From positions 1-64,000 of the forward strand of contig NZ_BAABIA010000014.1 of the NCBI RefSeq assembly GCF_039542385.1: 64,000 bases of DNA, read 5' to 3'. The stretch's first letter is position 1, and the number at the start of each line of letters is the position of its first letter. Below the pieces are notes generated by a model, which was not told where the DNA came from, made no database searches, and saw only the letters and a program-made list of their open reading frames with translations. Of the stretch, positions 30,701 through 37,799 are shown in pieces. The position numbers and the translations under genes are program-made. The stretch is from Prosthecobacter algae. Its GTDB lineage: Bacteria; Verrucomicrobiota; Verrucomicrobiia; Verrucomicrobiales; Verrucomicrobiaceae.

Positions 30701-31899
30701 GTCAAGACAGGCGAAACACTGCTGTTGTAGCGGCTGCTGCCGCCGTAGCTAGCGGTGATGTAATGGGCACCCTCCGCCAGAGCGCTGCTGCTGTAGGTGG
30801 CCACGCCGCTGCCATTGATTGCGACGGTGCTGAGGGTGGTGCTGCCGTCTTGAAAAACGACTGATCCCGTGGGTGTGCCCCCGCCTGATAGAGCGGCCAC
30901 GGTGGCAGTGAAAGTGACCGATGCACCCGGCAGCGCCGGATTGAGGCTGGAGGCCAGAGTGACGCTGGTATTCCCTTTGCTGACCACCTGCGCCAGCACG
31001 GGCGATACCTTGCCATGCAGCGTGGCACTGCCACCGTAGGTCGCGGTGATGTTATGGCTGCCCTCACTCAGGACGCTGCTGCCGTAGGTGGCCACGCCGC
31101 TGCCATTGAGCGCCACGGTATCCAGCGTGGTGCTGCCATCTTTAAACACCACCGACCCTGTGGCCGTGCTCCCGCCTGAGACAGGGGTGACGGAGGCCGT
31201 GAAGTTGACCGGGTCCCCCGGCAGCACCGGATTCGCGCTGCTGCTCAGGACGAGATTGGTCTGGATCGCGACTTTTTTGAGGGCCACCGCATACAGGTGA
31301 AGCGTGCGGTTAAAGGCATTGTCCACCTGGATCACAAAAGGCCGGTCCCCGGTGGTGGCAGTGAAGGTGCAGTCAATCCGCAGGCCCTTGTTACCGCCTA
31401 ACATATTTTGATTCACGCTCAGTTCATCCGCCCCGGAGATGAACTTGACCCGCCGCTCCTCCACCCCGTCGCCATCCCAGCCGACCGTGTAAAAGGACAT
31501 GACATAGGTGTGCCCGGTGTTGAGGCTCTGACTGCGCACCGTGACTGTCTCCGTGGGCACACCGCCATAGACAAAACGGGTGGCCAAACGTGCGCTGGCC
31601 GTGCCCCCCAGGGCAGTCAGTTCATTCGAGTCTGAAAAACCGATGACGTCCGTGAAACCGCTCAAGGCCAGTTGATTCGCCACGGATGCTCCAGGGGTCG
31701 TGAGCACGGGCACGGCGACGCCATTGACGGTCGCATCCCCCACATCACCAAACCGATAGGCCCACAGCGTCTCCCCATTGACGATGCCCGTGCTGGCATC
31801 GCCCGTCCAAGCCTGCGTGGTCCAGCTATCCGCCCGGACCGCAGAAGCCGAAATCAAAACAACCAACGCGAGGGAGAAAGAAGCGAAGACGGCTTTCAT
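21706..31899 (-). CDS. Giant secreted beta-helix repeat protein (3397 aa)
   Basis: The signal peptide is MKAVFASFSLALVVLISASAVRA. After a unique N-terminal domain (to about 205) come two Ig-like repeats of about 95 aa (NPVLPGDPVNFTASVTPVSG and NPALPGASVTFTATVAALSG). Then come six modules of about 360 aa starting near residues 405, 790, 1165, 1520, 1880 and 2230. Most open with ADELDTPAGA.VSLREALRDAP and close with GSPxLDRA...DQRGxPRxxDG...DIGAVE. Inside each are Pmp-like right-handed beta-helix turns (CTFTDNTA, GGGAVxN). Next come a Calx-beta-like domain (about 2680-2790), an Ig-like domain, an InlB-like segment (GYAFSHWSVN, about 2950) and a C-terminal beta-rich domain (from about 3005). It is likely a cell-surface or exported protein. 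Function is unknown; adhesion or polysaccharide interaction is possible. It has no autotransporter beta-barrel. Confidence 0.88.
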   Translation of the reverse strand: MKAVFASFSLALVVLISASAVRADSWTTQAWTGDASTGIVNGETLWAYRFGDVGDATVNGVAVPVLTTPGASVANQLALSGFTDVIGFSDSNELTALGGTASARLATRFVYGGVPTETVTVRSQSLNTGHTYVMSFYTVGWDGDGVEERRVKFISGADELSVNQNMLGGNKGLRIDCTFTATTGDRPFVIQVDNAFNRTLHLYAVALKKVAIQTNLVLSSSANPVLPGDPVNFTASVTPVSGGSTATGSVVFKDGSTTLDTVALNGSGVATYGSSVLSEGSHNITATYGGSATLHGKVSPVLAQVVSKGNTSVTLASSLNPALPGASVTFTATVAALSGGGTPTGSVVFQDGSTTLSTVAINGSGVATYSSSALAEGAHYITASYGGSSRYNSSVSPVLTQSMTGTFTVTSTASSGAGSLAETFAAAVPGSFVVFHPSLAGQVLQMPASEIILNKNITLDASALTGGVILQGNGSSRLFYIPAGQGVTFKNLTFTGGGGVGTANTGRGGAVLNAGALTVMDCQFTGNSGVIGGALASGYSTQPSSLILQRCVISGNTVVGGHGGGVANVVINGSTATASMEDCTVTNNTATGNAGGVYNVASNGTANMTVKQCTLAHNSAQLHGGGVHNVATATGTASLMLTHCTLTRNTAAFQGGGLAQEQTAPGVSTTSLVSCIIAGNTAPTTRDVRRISGTMTSLGTNLIGTTTNSFVNWLGTDLTGNLDAILDARLAPLGHYGGVTQTCPPLLGSPALDAAPTPAFLTDQRGQPRLRDGDGNGSELADIGAVETVVFHVDVAEDELEVPAGVGDVSLREALRDAPSGAIITFAPGLAGVTLDPILGALSFTRSLVVDASSLTAGFGITLGSGSHRLLTVAPGVTASLFQVHFTGGAANVPLNGGGIFNEGALHLTRCSLTGLKSLGSGGAISTNSALTLHQCMLSENNAAGSGGAIQMTAGTLAITDSTMAGNLAGAHGGAIRMDAGMTTLSQSTLHGNTGPATGGGLSVFGGSVSLTHCTVAGNLSPEGSGGGLYLINGSSLSLHNTMVAGNGSLSPGADLDFQGATLTRTGANLIGNHAGASADFPAGLPNVNGDYVGTAAAPLDALLGPLADNGGPTQTRLPLVGSPVLDRATGIISALDQRGLSRPRDGNGDFVFVADIGAVEAGDAPTLVVNTLADELDTPPGASLSLREAIREAPAGTIITFAPALSGQTLVFDSVKAQMELNKAITLDASTLPAGLTLDAGSGANRHFEIDALTKTTIRNLTFVGGGGVGTTNSGYGGAIQCLAPLSLIDCTFHHNSAVAEGGAVDANVYLVQMTRCTFYDNTSSSDGGAISAFGSPMILDHCTLTRNHANGGNGGALSARNGTKLTLTHCTLSGNTSNNSNGGIAIFIQAGDSLTLNSTILAGNLGQDLRLSGSSPDLGQITPSSGGGNVLGLDGFFANYNQPTDIRNVTASQLNLAELGRYGGLTDTMPPLPNSPAIDRASASTATTDQRGFVCPADGNLDNNAVADSGAAESFVVSINAPGDQLDTPSGAQVTLREAVRDAPVGAVLTSTDFVGSRQFLSSGELMVDKSLILAGSSALRIQVGHPESRAIHVLPGVCFHLSRVDFQGAPALNSDGIAIGFSAGLGAVENGKGGAILNQGTLSLADCTLSLNGASQGGAIANGMAATPSRLTLKRCTLSGNQASTQGGAIYNSTAGGGAATVELENCLIFSNASLRHGGALANSSGNGPATLAALHCTVMNNTAASSGGGLYNNQGMGAAITTLTSTIVAGNTAPTGPDVQRASGTFTSNGTNLIGIGDAGGVTWAGSDLTGTAASPLSPQVNLATNTFFPLPGSPVLDAAGATTVILDRNRQPRVVDGNFTGGAQPDMGAVEAPAVLVTTAADELDTPAGANVSLREALRDAASGSIIRIGDALNGQTLTLNPSLGQMGNNGNSLYLDAGHLAAGFTLDAAGASRIFQFANGAAEVRLRGLTLKGGKVTGNGGAILNGARLSLENCWFTGNSVTGNGGAVSMGTAGGNVVMQGCTFTDNTATFRGGAVCYESGFLQQQVIQCTFSGNRAGSRGGGLYDAGVQIKISQSTFTGNEAASLRGGGVVVENCRDGATVDNCIIAGNRAPASPDLVVENSTFTRTGANVIGVEPATGTPVPAGLPNTNGDYVGSAASPLNALVASVGLYGGRTPTCPPMPGSPALDRAVGMTSITDQRGLTRSVDGDFNGSALPDIGAAESVIVRVDVAEDELDVPAGANDVSLREALRDAPEGAIIGFDPNLSGLTLGASGVLVPLRSVIISASGLAAPVTLTPQVGRPIFYLPSQRSLGLSHLNLTGANVSGANGAAIASDGSLSLSDCRLTSNITNFDGGAVAVNDGSLAINRCVFSGNQADNGGAIVLLSFGPSMNPRLTVEDSVFLTNLCPGRGGAISHYAQGGGSCQSTVRRSLFTGNQANAGGAVHHWANGGRSEVTLESCTFQANQVSGGGGAVFALCGSQGTATTTLNQCTIHQNSMASDGAVVSLADAAGSSSQMRLNRCTLAGNTTTASGGAVTALGFSGAASSITLDGCIIAGNSPAGTSPEVTVIGSGTLTSLGNNLIGQADGGGVTWQDTDLTGTTAEPLDPMLAPLGDYGGATQTLPPLPGSPARDPENGATTAPLFPLNVDQRGQPRLQGARVDIGAVEAGAADAPGTLAFAGPVVRVSEDAGLASIPVYRTGGSIGTLTVDYLTTLLGTDPGLASSADFIPVSDTLTFAPGQAVANIQIPIFPDPSLKEPHENFLLTLSNVTGGGALGAQSSTTVRILDTVDASVPSLVLTTPKANAIFTAAQGPQIAVTGSAKDDKGIQAVQVQINGGAFVDAALLPTVPGINPTFSLGVTAIPGVNQLVVRSVDERGKVSALTKRSFTYRVTSVLTVNIPATFDAETNTNLVRGAVALPASVDKAVANTYYVGLPIKLTAKALPGYAFSHWSVNKAGTGWSEFNSHLPSYTFIMQPGLTVTAQFTKNFFTPEITGTYSGLILPSTVSPAPAGTLPGNANTGLFTLTLSSTGAMSGTLKVDGASLPFKALMTHGGAVRFGTGAASSDTLKILRKGKADLELTFGLASRNPARMTGVLTQKQGAATLAVSNFVADRAHYSAKSKVPTALVSGASQRFNLTFPAVPQGALTAADYPPGTGIGSMILSSSGSVKFAGTLADNTPFIASAALSAYHQAPLFVSLYANKGHLAGPVTLVPVSNPGYDTFGVNYLWNRPAQLPNKMQWYPDGWPGGINLDMVGARYSVPAASENTSVIPELGPIDLTNSIGNATLTFMDGLLAAPLMFPVNISPKNVVTPLPLKTKNFSMKLVPATGEISGSFLHTDGKLPAYKATTLQKAGDYQGTFGYFLSAPTKPINGMGQGGAVMLLPVAGP

Positions 31900-32033
31900 A
31901 CTGGGTCAAAGTTTGCGATGCGCAGCGCCTTTGTCCGACAAGCCGGAGATAGACTTTGTAGGATGCTTCCTAAGTCCCCGTTGTCGAGTGCTAAAGCAAA
32001 CACCTCCCCCGCCCCGTCTCGCACGTTGCCGTC

Positions 32034-32106
32034 TTGACCTGCTTGACCTGCTTGACCTGCTTGACCTGCTTGACCTGCTTGACCGCCCTGACCGCCTTGA
32101 CCTCCC
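32034..32106. repeat. 9-bp microsatellite TTGACCTGC
   Basis: Five perfect tandem copies (32034-32078) are followed by degenerate ones (TTGACCGCC, CTGACCGCC, TTGACCTCC). The tract sits between the two giant genes and ends at the 3' end of the second. Every unit carries TTGACC, a near -35 hexamer, reading toward the plus strand. Confidence 0.85.
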
Positions 32107-32112
32107 TCCCCC

Positions 32113-35100
32113 TCAATCGGGCAAGTCCAGTTCCGGCAACTTCAACCGCACCTCGCCAGATAGCACTTCATCACTCTCCGCCCCACGCAGCGCAGGCATC
32201 TGGAAGGTACCATAGCCGATCACCCGTGAGCCGTCCGTTGCCGGTGGCTGGCGCAGCATTCCGGTGAAGGGCACCTTGCGGGTTTCCCCATCATCCACCA
32301 GGTCAAAGCTGCCCGTGAAAGCACCCGTGGCCGCATTCAGCGTCACCTTCCAGCGTGTGCGATTGGCAGGCACCGTCACCGGGGCCACCACGCCCACGGT
32401 CCCATTCGCTGCCAGCCGCAGCGTCAGAGGAAGATCCGCGTTTGACTCACTGCCTGTGGCACTGTGCAGCACCTCGAATTCAGGGTTGTCCAGATTCAGT
32501 CCCAGGCGCTCAGCCAGCGTAATCGCCGTTGGTTTTTTCACCGGCGGCAGCCAGGGGTCCAGCACCACCCGCAGCGCCGTGGGGCCAAAGCCCGCGCGAT
32601 AGCCAGCATCTTCGCCAGCCGACTTCACCCACGTCAGGTTCTGCGCATCCGTGTACTCCACCACCCGGCGCAGCGCGATGTTTCCATGAGGCTTCAGCTT
32701 CAGCAATCCGGCCACGTAGCTGCCCGTGCGCCCGGCCTTGTAGGGCCGCACAAACAGGCGGTGCCCCGTGTTCGCCGTGCCATCCGCAGGCAGCGCCGCG
32801 GTGAACTTGGCACCATCGGCCAGCACCGTCACCAGCTTCAGTCCGCCCTTCGCATCCACCGTCGCCACAGCATGGCCCACGCCCGCAGGCTCGCCCGGCA
32901 GCACTTCATCGGCCTGGGGCAGAGTCAGCGTGTAGGCCCCGGCATGAGCGGCCTTTTGCCCTGGCTTCGGCACCCACAGTTTTTCCACATTCGCAGAGGC
33001 CCCCAGTGGCCCGCCAAAGAGCTCCACCTCCGCCGTGCCCGGTCCCTCAATCGGCAGGGCAAAGGCGATGTCGTAGTAGTTCACCCCCTGGATTTTCAGG
33101 AAGCTGGCCTCCAGCATCTCGGTCTCCTCATTCACCGTCAGGCTGCCCTTCAGCAGCACCGCCGCAGCCTCACCCGCCAGGTGCAGCTTGCCCGTGAAAG
33201 TTTGATTCGTCGCCGCCACGGTGAGTTCCAGCTTGCCCACAGGCAGGGCCGGACTTCCCCCGGTCAAAAGCGTCTCATAACTTCCGGCAAAGGAGTGGTA
33301 AACCAGTGTCCCAGGCCGGATCGTCAGCGCATAGTTCAGCGACTCTGCCCCGATCACCGTCAGGCTGTAGCGGCCGCTGGGGCTGTTGCTCTTGTGGGTG
33401 CTGATGTACCGCGAAGGCTGCTTCGACAAGGCGGTGAAACGCGTGTCCGCTCCCCGCAAACCGGAAAGCTGATAACTCCGCCCGCTGGTCGCCATGCCAT
33501 AGACCTCCATCTGATTATCCACCATGAGGATCAGCGGCGCTTTGGCGATGACCAGCTTGCCGCTCTTTTTCACCGCCGTCGCGCCAGTGCCGATCACGGC
33601 CTCCACCGCATACGTCCCGGCATTCACCGGTGGCTCAGTGCCCAGCGTCTCACCGATCTTGTAGGTGATCACAGGCACACCCGTGCCGCCCACCGTGCCG
33701 ATGGCCTTGGGCGTTCCGTCATAGGTTTGCAGCAGGTTGATCAGCGTCAGCGCCGCAGGGTCGGCCACCACTGTCAGCGTCCGCACCACAGGCACCGCTG
33801 CCCGCACACTGGCATTGCCCGCCTGCGTGGCGCGCACCTTCACCACCCCGGTGCCGGTGAAGCTCAGTTGGCCGCCCGCCAGGGTCGCCGGGCCAGAGTC
33901 CACCGCCAGGGTGACAGGCAGGTCAGAACTCGCCGCTGCCAGCAGTTCCAGCACCTCGCTTTGATACGCTTTCGTCGGCAGCGTAAAGGCGATCTTTTGA
34001 GCCACCGGAACGACCGCATCTTCCGTGACTCGGAACCGGCGGATCACTGGCGTGGCCGCATTCCAGTTCGCATCCCCGGCCTGCGTGGCCTGGATCTCCA
34101 CCAGCCCAGGCTGCCCGCTCAGCGTCAGCACATTCCCGCTCACGCTCGCCGGGCCGGACAGCACCGTAAAGCTCACGGGCAGGTTGGAGGCCGTCCAGGT
34201 GGACAAAACCACCGGCCCACTGTCTTTCGGACGATCTAGCATTTGCCCCCAGAGGATCGGCTGCTCACCCTTGGCCACCGTCAGGTTATAAATCACGGGT
34301 TCTGCCGGCGCATACTCCGCCGATCCCGGCTGCGAAACCTGGATGACGATCTCCCCCGCAGCCGTCACCGTGATCTGGTCGCCGGAAACAGTGGCTGGTC
34401 CGCTGAGGATCTCATAGCTGGCAGGCAGGCCGGAGCTGAAATCCGCATGGATGGTGCCCACCCGCGGCTGCCCATTCCACTTGCCGTCATACCCATTCCC
34501 AAAGGTGAAGCGTCTCCAAACTTGAGAATAGTTAGGCACATAAGCCTGAATGCCCGCCACCGTCCGGTTCACCCCACCGTTTAAAATCGCAAAAGTGCGC
34601 AGGCCCACTTGGCCCGGCACAATGAAGCTGCCCCCCACATAGACGCGACCAAAGGCATCCACTTCCAGGGTGCGAAAAGTCCCATTCTGCAGCAGCGGCA
34701 CCGTCCCCCGCAGCAGCAGCCCGTCTGCACCCGCATACACATACACAGGGTCCACATCTTCGGCCTGCGGCACCTCGGCAAGGTCATGGACAAACTTGGA
34801 CGTCACGCCCGGCGTGATCTGCTTTCCCGTCTCCCCATCAAAGATTCCCTGCTGCCCCACGATCACATGCCCATCGCGGGTGATGTGCAGCGCTTGGATC
34901 GTATTGATCGTCCCGCCATCATAGGTGTGCCGGAAGGTCTTGATCCTTTGCCCCGTCGGCTGCACCAGCACCAGCCGGGTGGCCTTCTCTCCGGCACCGC
35001 GCTCCCAGTTGGTCATCGTCCCGCCGATGTAGAGCTTGCCGTCGCTGCGCAGTTTCATCACCTCGACCGGGCCATCCGCACGCGAGACAAAGCTGCTGTC

Positions 35101-37536
35101 GCGGGAGCCATCAGACTCCAGCCGGGCCGCATAGCGCACCGCCGCCACATTCACCCCGCCGATCTGGGTGAAGCTGCCGCCGATGAAGACCGAGCCATCC
35201 CCCACCGGGGCCAGGGTAGTGACGGTGTTGTTAGGCCCGGCCACCGTATCGAAGGACTCATCGAAGGTGAAGTCCGATAAAAATCGGCACACCCGCAGGC
35301 GCGGAAAATAAACATCCGACCCTTCCGGGGTCACCCGGGTAAAGCTGCCAGCCAGAAAGATGAACCCCATATCATCCACCGCGATGGCGGACACCCCATT
35401 ATCCAGTAGCGGCCGGAAATCTGGATCCACCGTCCCATCTGCCAGGATACGGCAAATGTATTTTTGTCCTGTGGTCTCACCATTCACCGTCACAGAGGTA
35501 AAATCTCCCCCGACCAAGTAGGTCCCATCGGCCAGCAGTTCGATGTCATTCACTGCCCCGTTAAAACTCGGCTGTGGCACCAGCGCGAGATTCGCGGGGA
35601 TGTTTCGCACCGTCACCAGCGCCGTGCTGCTGGTGACCTCACCATGGATATTGGTCACCTTCACATAATACTCGCCCGCGTGGATGGTACCCATCGGGTA
35701 GATGCGCAGCGTCGCCGAATTGGCCCCGCTGATCCTGTCGTCATCCGTCAGCGGTTCACCCCGGTGATACCATTCGTAGAGCAGGCCAATCGGCTCACTC
35801 GCCGCCACCTGCAGGCTGAAGTCAGCCCCCACATCCACCGTCTGGCTCACTGGCTCCATCGTGAGGTCCGGGGAGCCGATGAGATAAAGCGACGCGGGCT
35901 TGCTGGTGAGGCTGCCCCCAGGGCTGCTGGCCACCAGGGTGTAGTCCCCGGCATCCTCCGCCGCCATGTTACGGACTGTCAGCACAGGGGTCGTGCAGCC
36001 GCTCAGCCACGGCCCATCTTCCAGCGCCACACCGTCCTTATGCCAGCGCAGCGTGTAGCCATTGTTGGCCGTCACCGCAGCTTGCAGTTTCACATCTGCC
36101 GCCGGCATGACATCCTGGCTCTGTGGCTGAAAGGTAAAGGCCAACGAAGACGCCATCCCTTGCAGAACAGCCAGCGACTGCAACGCCGCTTCATTGAGAT
36201 GGGTGAATGAACCCGTCACCCACAGCCGCCCACGGGCATCTTGCTTCAGGTCAGTTACCTCATTGTTAAAACCAATGCCGGATGCAAAGGTGCTGTCTGG
36301 AAGGCCCGAAGGCTTCGTGCGATACAACACTCCCGCTCCAGCGATCACCAGCTTGCCATCCGGCTGCACCCAGAGGGCCATGCCGTTGTAGGTGTCCAGG
36401 CCTGTCTCTCGATAAAAAGAGCGCGTGTACCCAGGCTCAAAGCCACCCGCCTTTCCCCACCGGCGAAGAAGGTAATTAAAATTAGACGGCTGCATCGCCG
36501 TATCGATGCTGAAGAGACGGTCTTCGGCATCGATCGCCAGGCCGGATGATTCACCCGCCAGCGGCGTGTAGCTGTTGTCCTTCACTCCCGACCGCAGATA
36601 CCGCACGCTGTTAGTAAACTGCGAGCCATTGCTGAGGCCGAACTTTCCGACCACCACCACCCGGCCATTTTGCTGGCGCACCATCCCGCGCACACTGAGG
36701 TCCTGCTGCCCCTCAAAAGTCGCATCCCTGGCCCCACTGGGCAGCAAGCGGCCGAGTCCACTGTCAGTCACTCCTCGGACGTAGCTGTTACCCGCCGCAT
36801 CAGAACTGATGGCCGTACTTGCGTCTGAGGACAAATTCGCCGGGCCCACAAAGCCCGTATCCAAAGTCAGGTCGGCATTCAACTGCGCGATGCCCGCCTT
36901 TGGCACTCCCCCCAATCGGCTAAAAATCCCCTGCACCAGGATCTTGCCATCGGCCTTGAGATGAAGGTTGTAAACAAGCCCATTGAAGGCTCCGGCAGGC
37001 AAGGCAGTCACCCGCCCATCCACCTGTATCACCACCAAATTTTGTCCCGTGACCTGTGTGCCACCTGTGCCTGAGGCATGGTTAGACGCCAGCAACACCC
37101 GCCCATCCGGCAGCGGCAGAACGGCCTGGGTAGGGCCAGTCACCGTCACTCCCGCATTCGCATCCAGCGCAGAGTCGTTCTGGTTCACCGTCACCACGGC
37201 TGGCACCGTGCTGGCGGCACCCGCTTCATCCGTCACGGTGAGCTGGTAGCTGCCACTGTCCGCCCCATTCGCGTGGGCGATCACCAGGCTGGCCGTCGTC
37301 GCGCCGGAGTAGCGGCCCCCATTGATGATCTCCACGCCATCACGTTCCCAGACGTAGGCCGCCCCAGGCTCCGCCGTCACATTCGCCGTCAGCGCCACCG
37401 TGCTGCCAAAGACCGGCGTGGACGATGCAGGACTGGCGACAATCACCGCCGCCGAAGACATCAAAGGACCTCCCCACAGGGAACACAGCAGCACCGACGC
37501 ACACAACCAACGCGAAACAGGGGGGAAAGCAGGCAT
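32113..37536 (-). CDS. Giant secreted delta-60 / Ig / MBG repeat protein
   Basis: About 1807 aa from the start chosen here. MPAFPPVSRWLCASVLLCSL gives a signal peptide, whereas the longer frame back to 37752 only translates a microsatellite. Domains: Ig-like (about 28-115); delta-60-type propeller repeats (about 115-465, e.g. DGKILVQGIFSRLGGVPKAG); two I-set-like Ig domains (about 465-645, ending DAGDYTLVASS and HAGEYYVKVTN); more delta-60 repeats (about 645-985); repeats built on GPA(T/S)VSG...IQVSQPGSAEYAPA (about 1000-1260); MBG-like YDGTPKAIGTV (about 1265-1400); and a C-terminal beta domain (about 1415 to the end) that parallels the end of the 3397-aa protein. It is probably surface-exposed. 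Ligand and function are unknown. It is encoded just upstream of the 3397-aa gene on the same strand, about 210 bp away. Confidence 0.85.
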   Translation of the reverse strand: MPAFPPVSRWLCASVLLCSLWGGPLMSSAAVIVASPASSTPVFGSTVALTANVTAEPGAAYVWERDGVEIINGGRYSGATTASLVIAHANGADSGSYQLTVTDEAGAASTVPAVVTVNQNDSALDANAGVTVTGPTQAVLPLPDGRVLLASNHASGTGGTQVTGQNLVVIQVDGRVTALPAGAFNGLVYNLHLKADGKILVQGIFSRLGGVPKAGIAQLNADLTLDTGFVGPANLSSDASTAISSDAAGNSYVRGVTDSGLGRLLPSGARDATFEGQQDLSVRGMVRQQNGRVVVVGKFGLSNGSQFTNSVRYLRSGVKDNSYTPLAGESSGLAIDAEDRLFSIDTAMQPSNFNYLLRRWGKAGGFEPGYTRSFYRETGLDTYNGMALWVQPDGKLVIAGAGVLYRTKPSGLPDSTFASGIGFNNEVTDLKQDARGRLWVTGSFTHLNEAALQSLAVLQGMASSLAFTFQPQSQDVMPAADVKLQAAVTANNGYTLRWHKDGVALEDGPWLSGCTTPVLTVRNMAAEDAGDYTLVASSPGGSLTSKPASLYLIGSPDLTMEPVSQTVDVGADFSLQVAASEPIGLLYEWYHRGEPLTDDDRISGANSATLRIYPMGTIHAGEYYVKVTNIHGEVTSSTALVTVRNIPANLALVPQPSFNGAVNDIELLADGTYLVGGDFTSVTVNGETTGQKYICRILADGTVDPDFRPLLDNGVSAIAVDDMGFIFLAGSFTRVTPEGSDVYFPRLRVCRFLSDFTFDESFDTVAGPNNTVTTLAPVGDGSVFIGGSFTQIGGVNVAAVRYAARLESDGSRDSSFVSRADGPVEVMKLRSDGKLYIGGTMTNWERGAGEKATRLVLVQPTGQRIKTFRHTYDGGTINTIQALHITRDGHVIVGQQGIFDGETGKQITPGVTSKFVHDLAEVPQAEDVDPVYVYAGADGLLLRGTVPLLQNGTFRTLEVDAFGRVYVGGSFIVPGQVGLRTFAILNGGVNRTVAGIQAYVPNYSQVWRRFTFGNGYDGKWNGQPRVGTIHADFSSGLPASYEILSGPATVSGDQITVTAAGEIVIQVSQPGSAEYAPAEPVIYNLTVAKGEQPILWGQMLDRPKDSGPVVLSTWTASNLPVSFTVLSGPASVSGNVLTLSGQPGLVEIQATQAGDANWNAATPVIRRFRVTEDAVVPVAQKIAFTLPTKAYQSEVLELLAAASSDLPVTLAVDSGPATLAGGQLSFTGTGVVKVRATQAGNASVRAAVPVVRTLTVVADPAALTLINLLQTYDGTPKAIGTVGGTGVPVITYKIGETLGTEPPVNAGTYAVEAVIGTGATAVKKSGKLVIAKAPLILMVDNQMEVYGMATSGRSYQLSGLRGADTRFTALSKQPSRYISTHKSNSPSGRYSLTVIGAESLNYALTIRPGTLVYHSFAGSYETLLTGGSPALPVGKLELTVAATNQTFTGKLHLAGEAAAVLLKGSLTVNEETEMLEASFLKIQGVNYYDIAFALPIEGPGTAEVELFGGPLGASANVEKLWVPKPGQKAAHAGAYTLTLPQADEVLPGEPAGVGHAVATVDAKGGLKLVTVLADGAKFTAALPADGTANTGHRLFVRPYKAGRTGSYVAGLLKLKPHGNIALRRVVEYTDAQNLTWVKSAGEDAGYRAGFGPTALRVVLDPWLPPVKKPTAITLAERLGLNLDNPEFEVLHSATGSESNADLPLTLRLAANGTVGVVAPVTVPANRTRWKVTLNAATGAFTGSFDLVDDGETRKVPFTGMLRQPPATDGSRVIGYGTFQMPALRGAESDEVLSGEVRLKLPELDLPD

Positions 37537-37667
37537 GAAAAGAAGCCTCCTAATTACCACCCCCAGACTAAAAGATCCAATGAAAAAATCGCATCCCTCC
37601 CCCCACCAATCCCCCATGCCCCACCAAGCAACTACCCGTGCATTTCGCCCCAAAATCCCCACACCCC

Positions 37668-37745
37668 CTTGACCACCCCTTGACCACCCCTTGACCTCCC
37701 CCCCCACACCCCCTTGACCACCCCTTGACCACCCCTTGACCTCCC
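37668..37745. repeat. 11-bp microsatellite TTGACCACCCC
   Basis: Two blocks of three units each (TTGACCACCCC, TTGACCACCCC, TTGACCTCCCC) are separated by a C-rich spacer. The tract lies in the divergent region between the giant gene (start 37536) and tgt (start 37800). Each unit presents TTGACC, which could serve as a -35-like element for tgt, though no matching -10 is obvious. Confidence 0.8.
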
Positions 37746-37799
37746 CAACCACCCTTTGCCCTCGACGCCGCTCGATTCAGCGATACGGAAAGAGTGTCC

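Noticed and set aside
22174-31635. Many plus-strand frames of 100-320 aa across the giant gene
   Set aside because: All are antisense shadows of the 3397-aa protein, with no recognisable domain and biased Arg/Ala/Gly composition.
37537-37752. N-terminal extension of the 1807-aa protein to a GTG at 37752
   Set aside because: It encodes only microsatellite-derived GWSRGGQG repeats and would bury the signal peptide.
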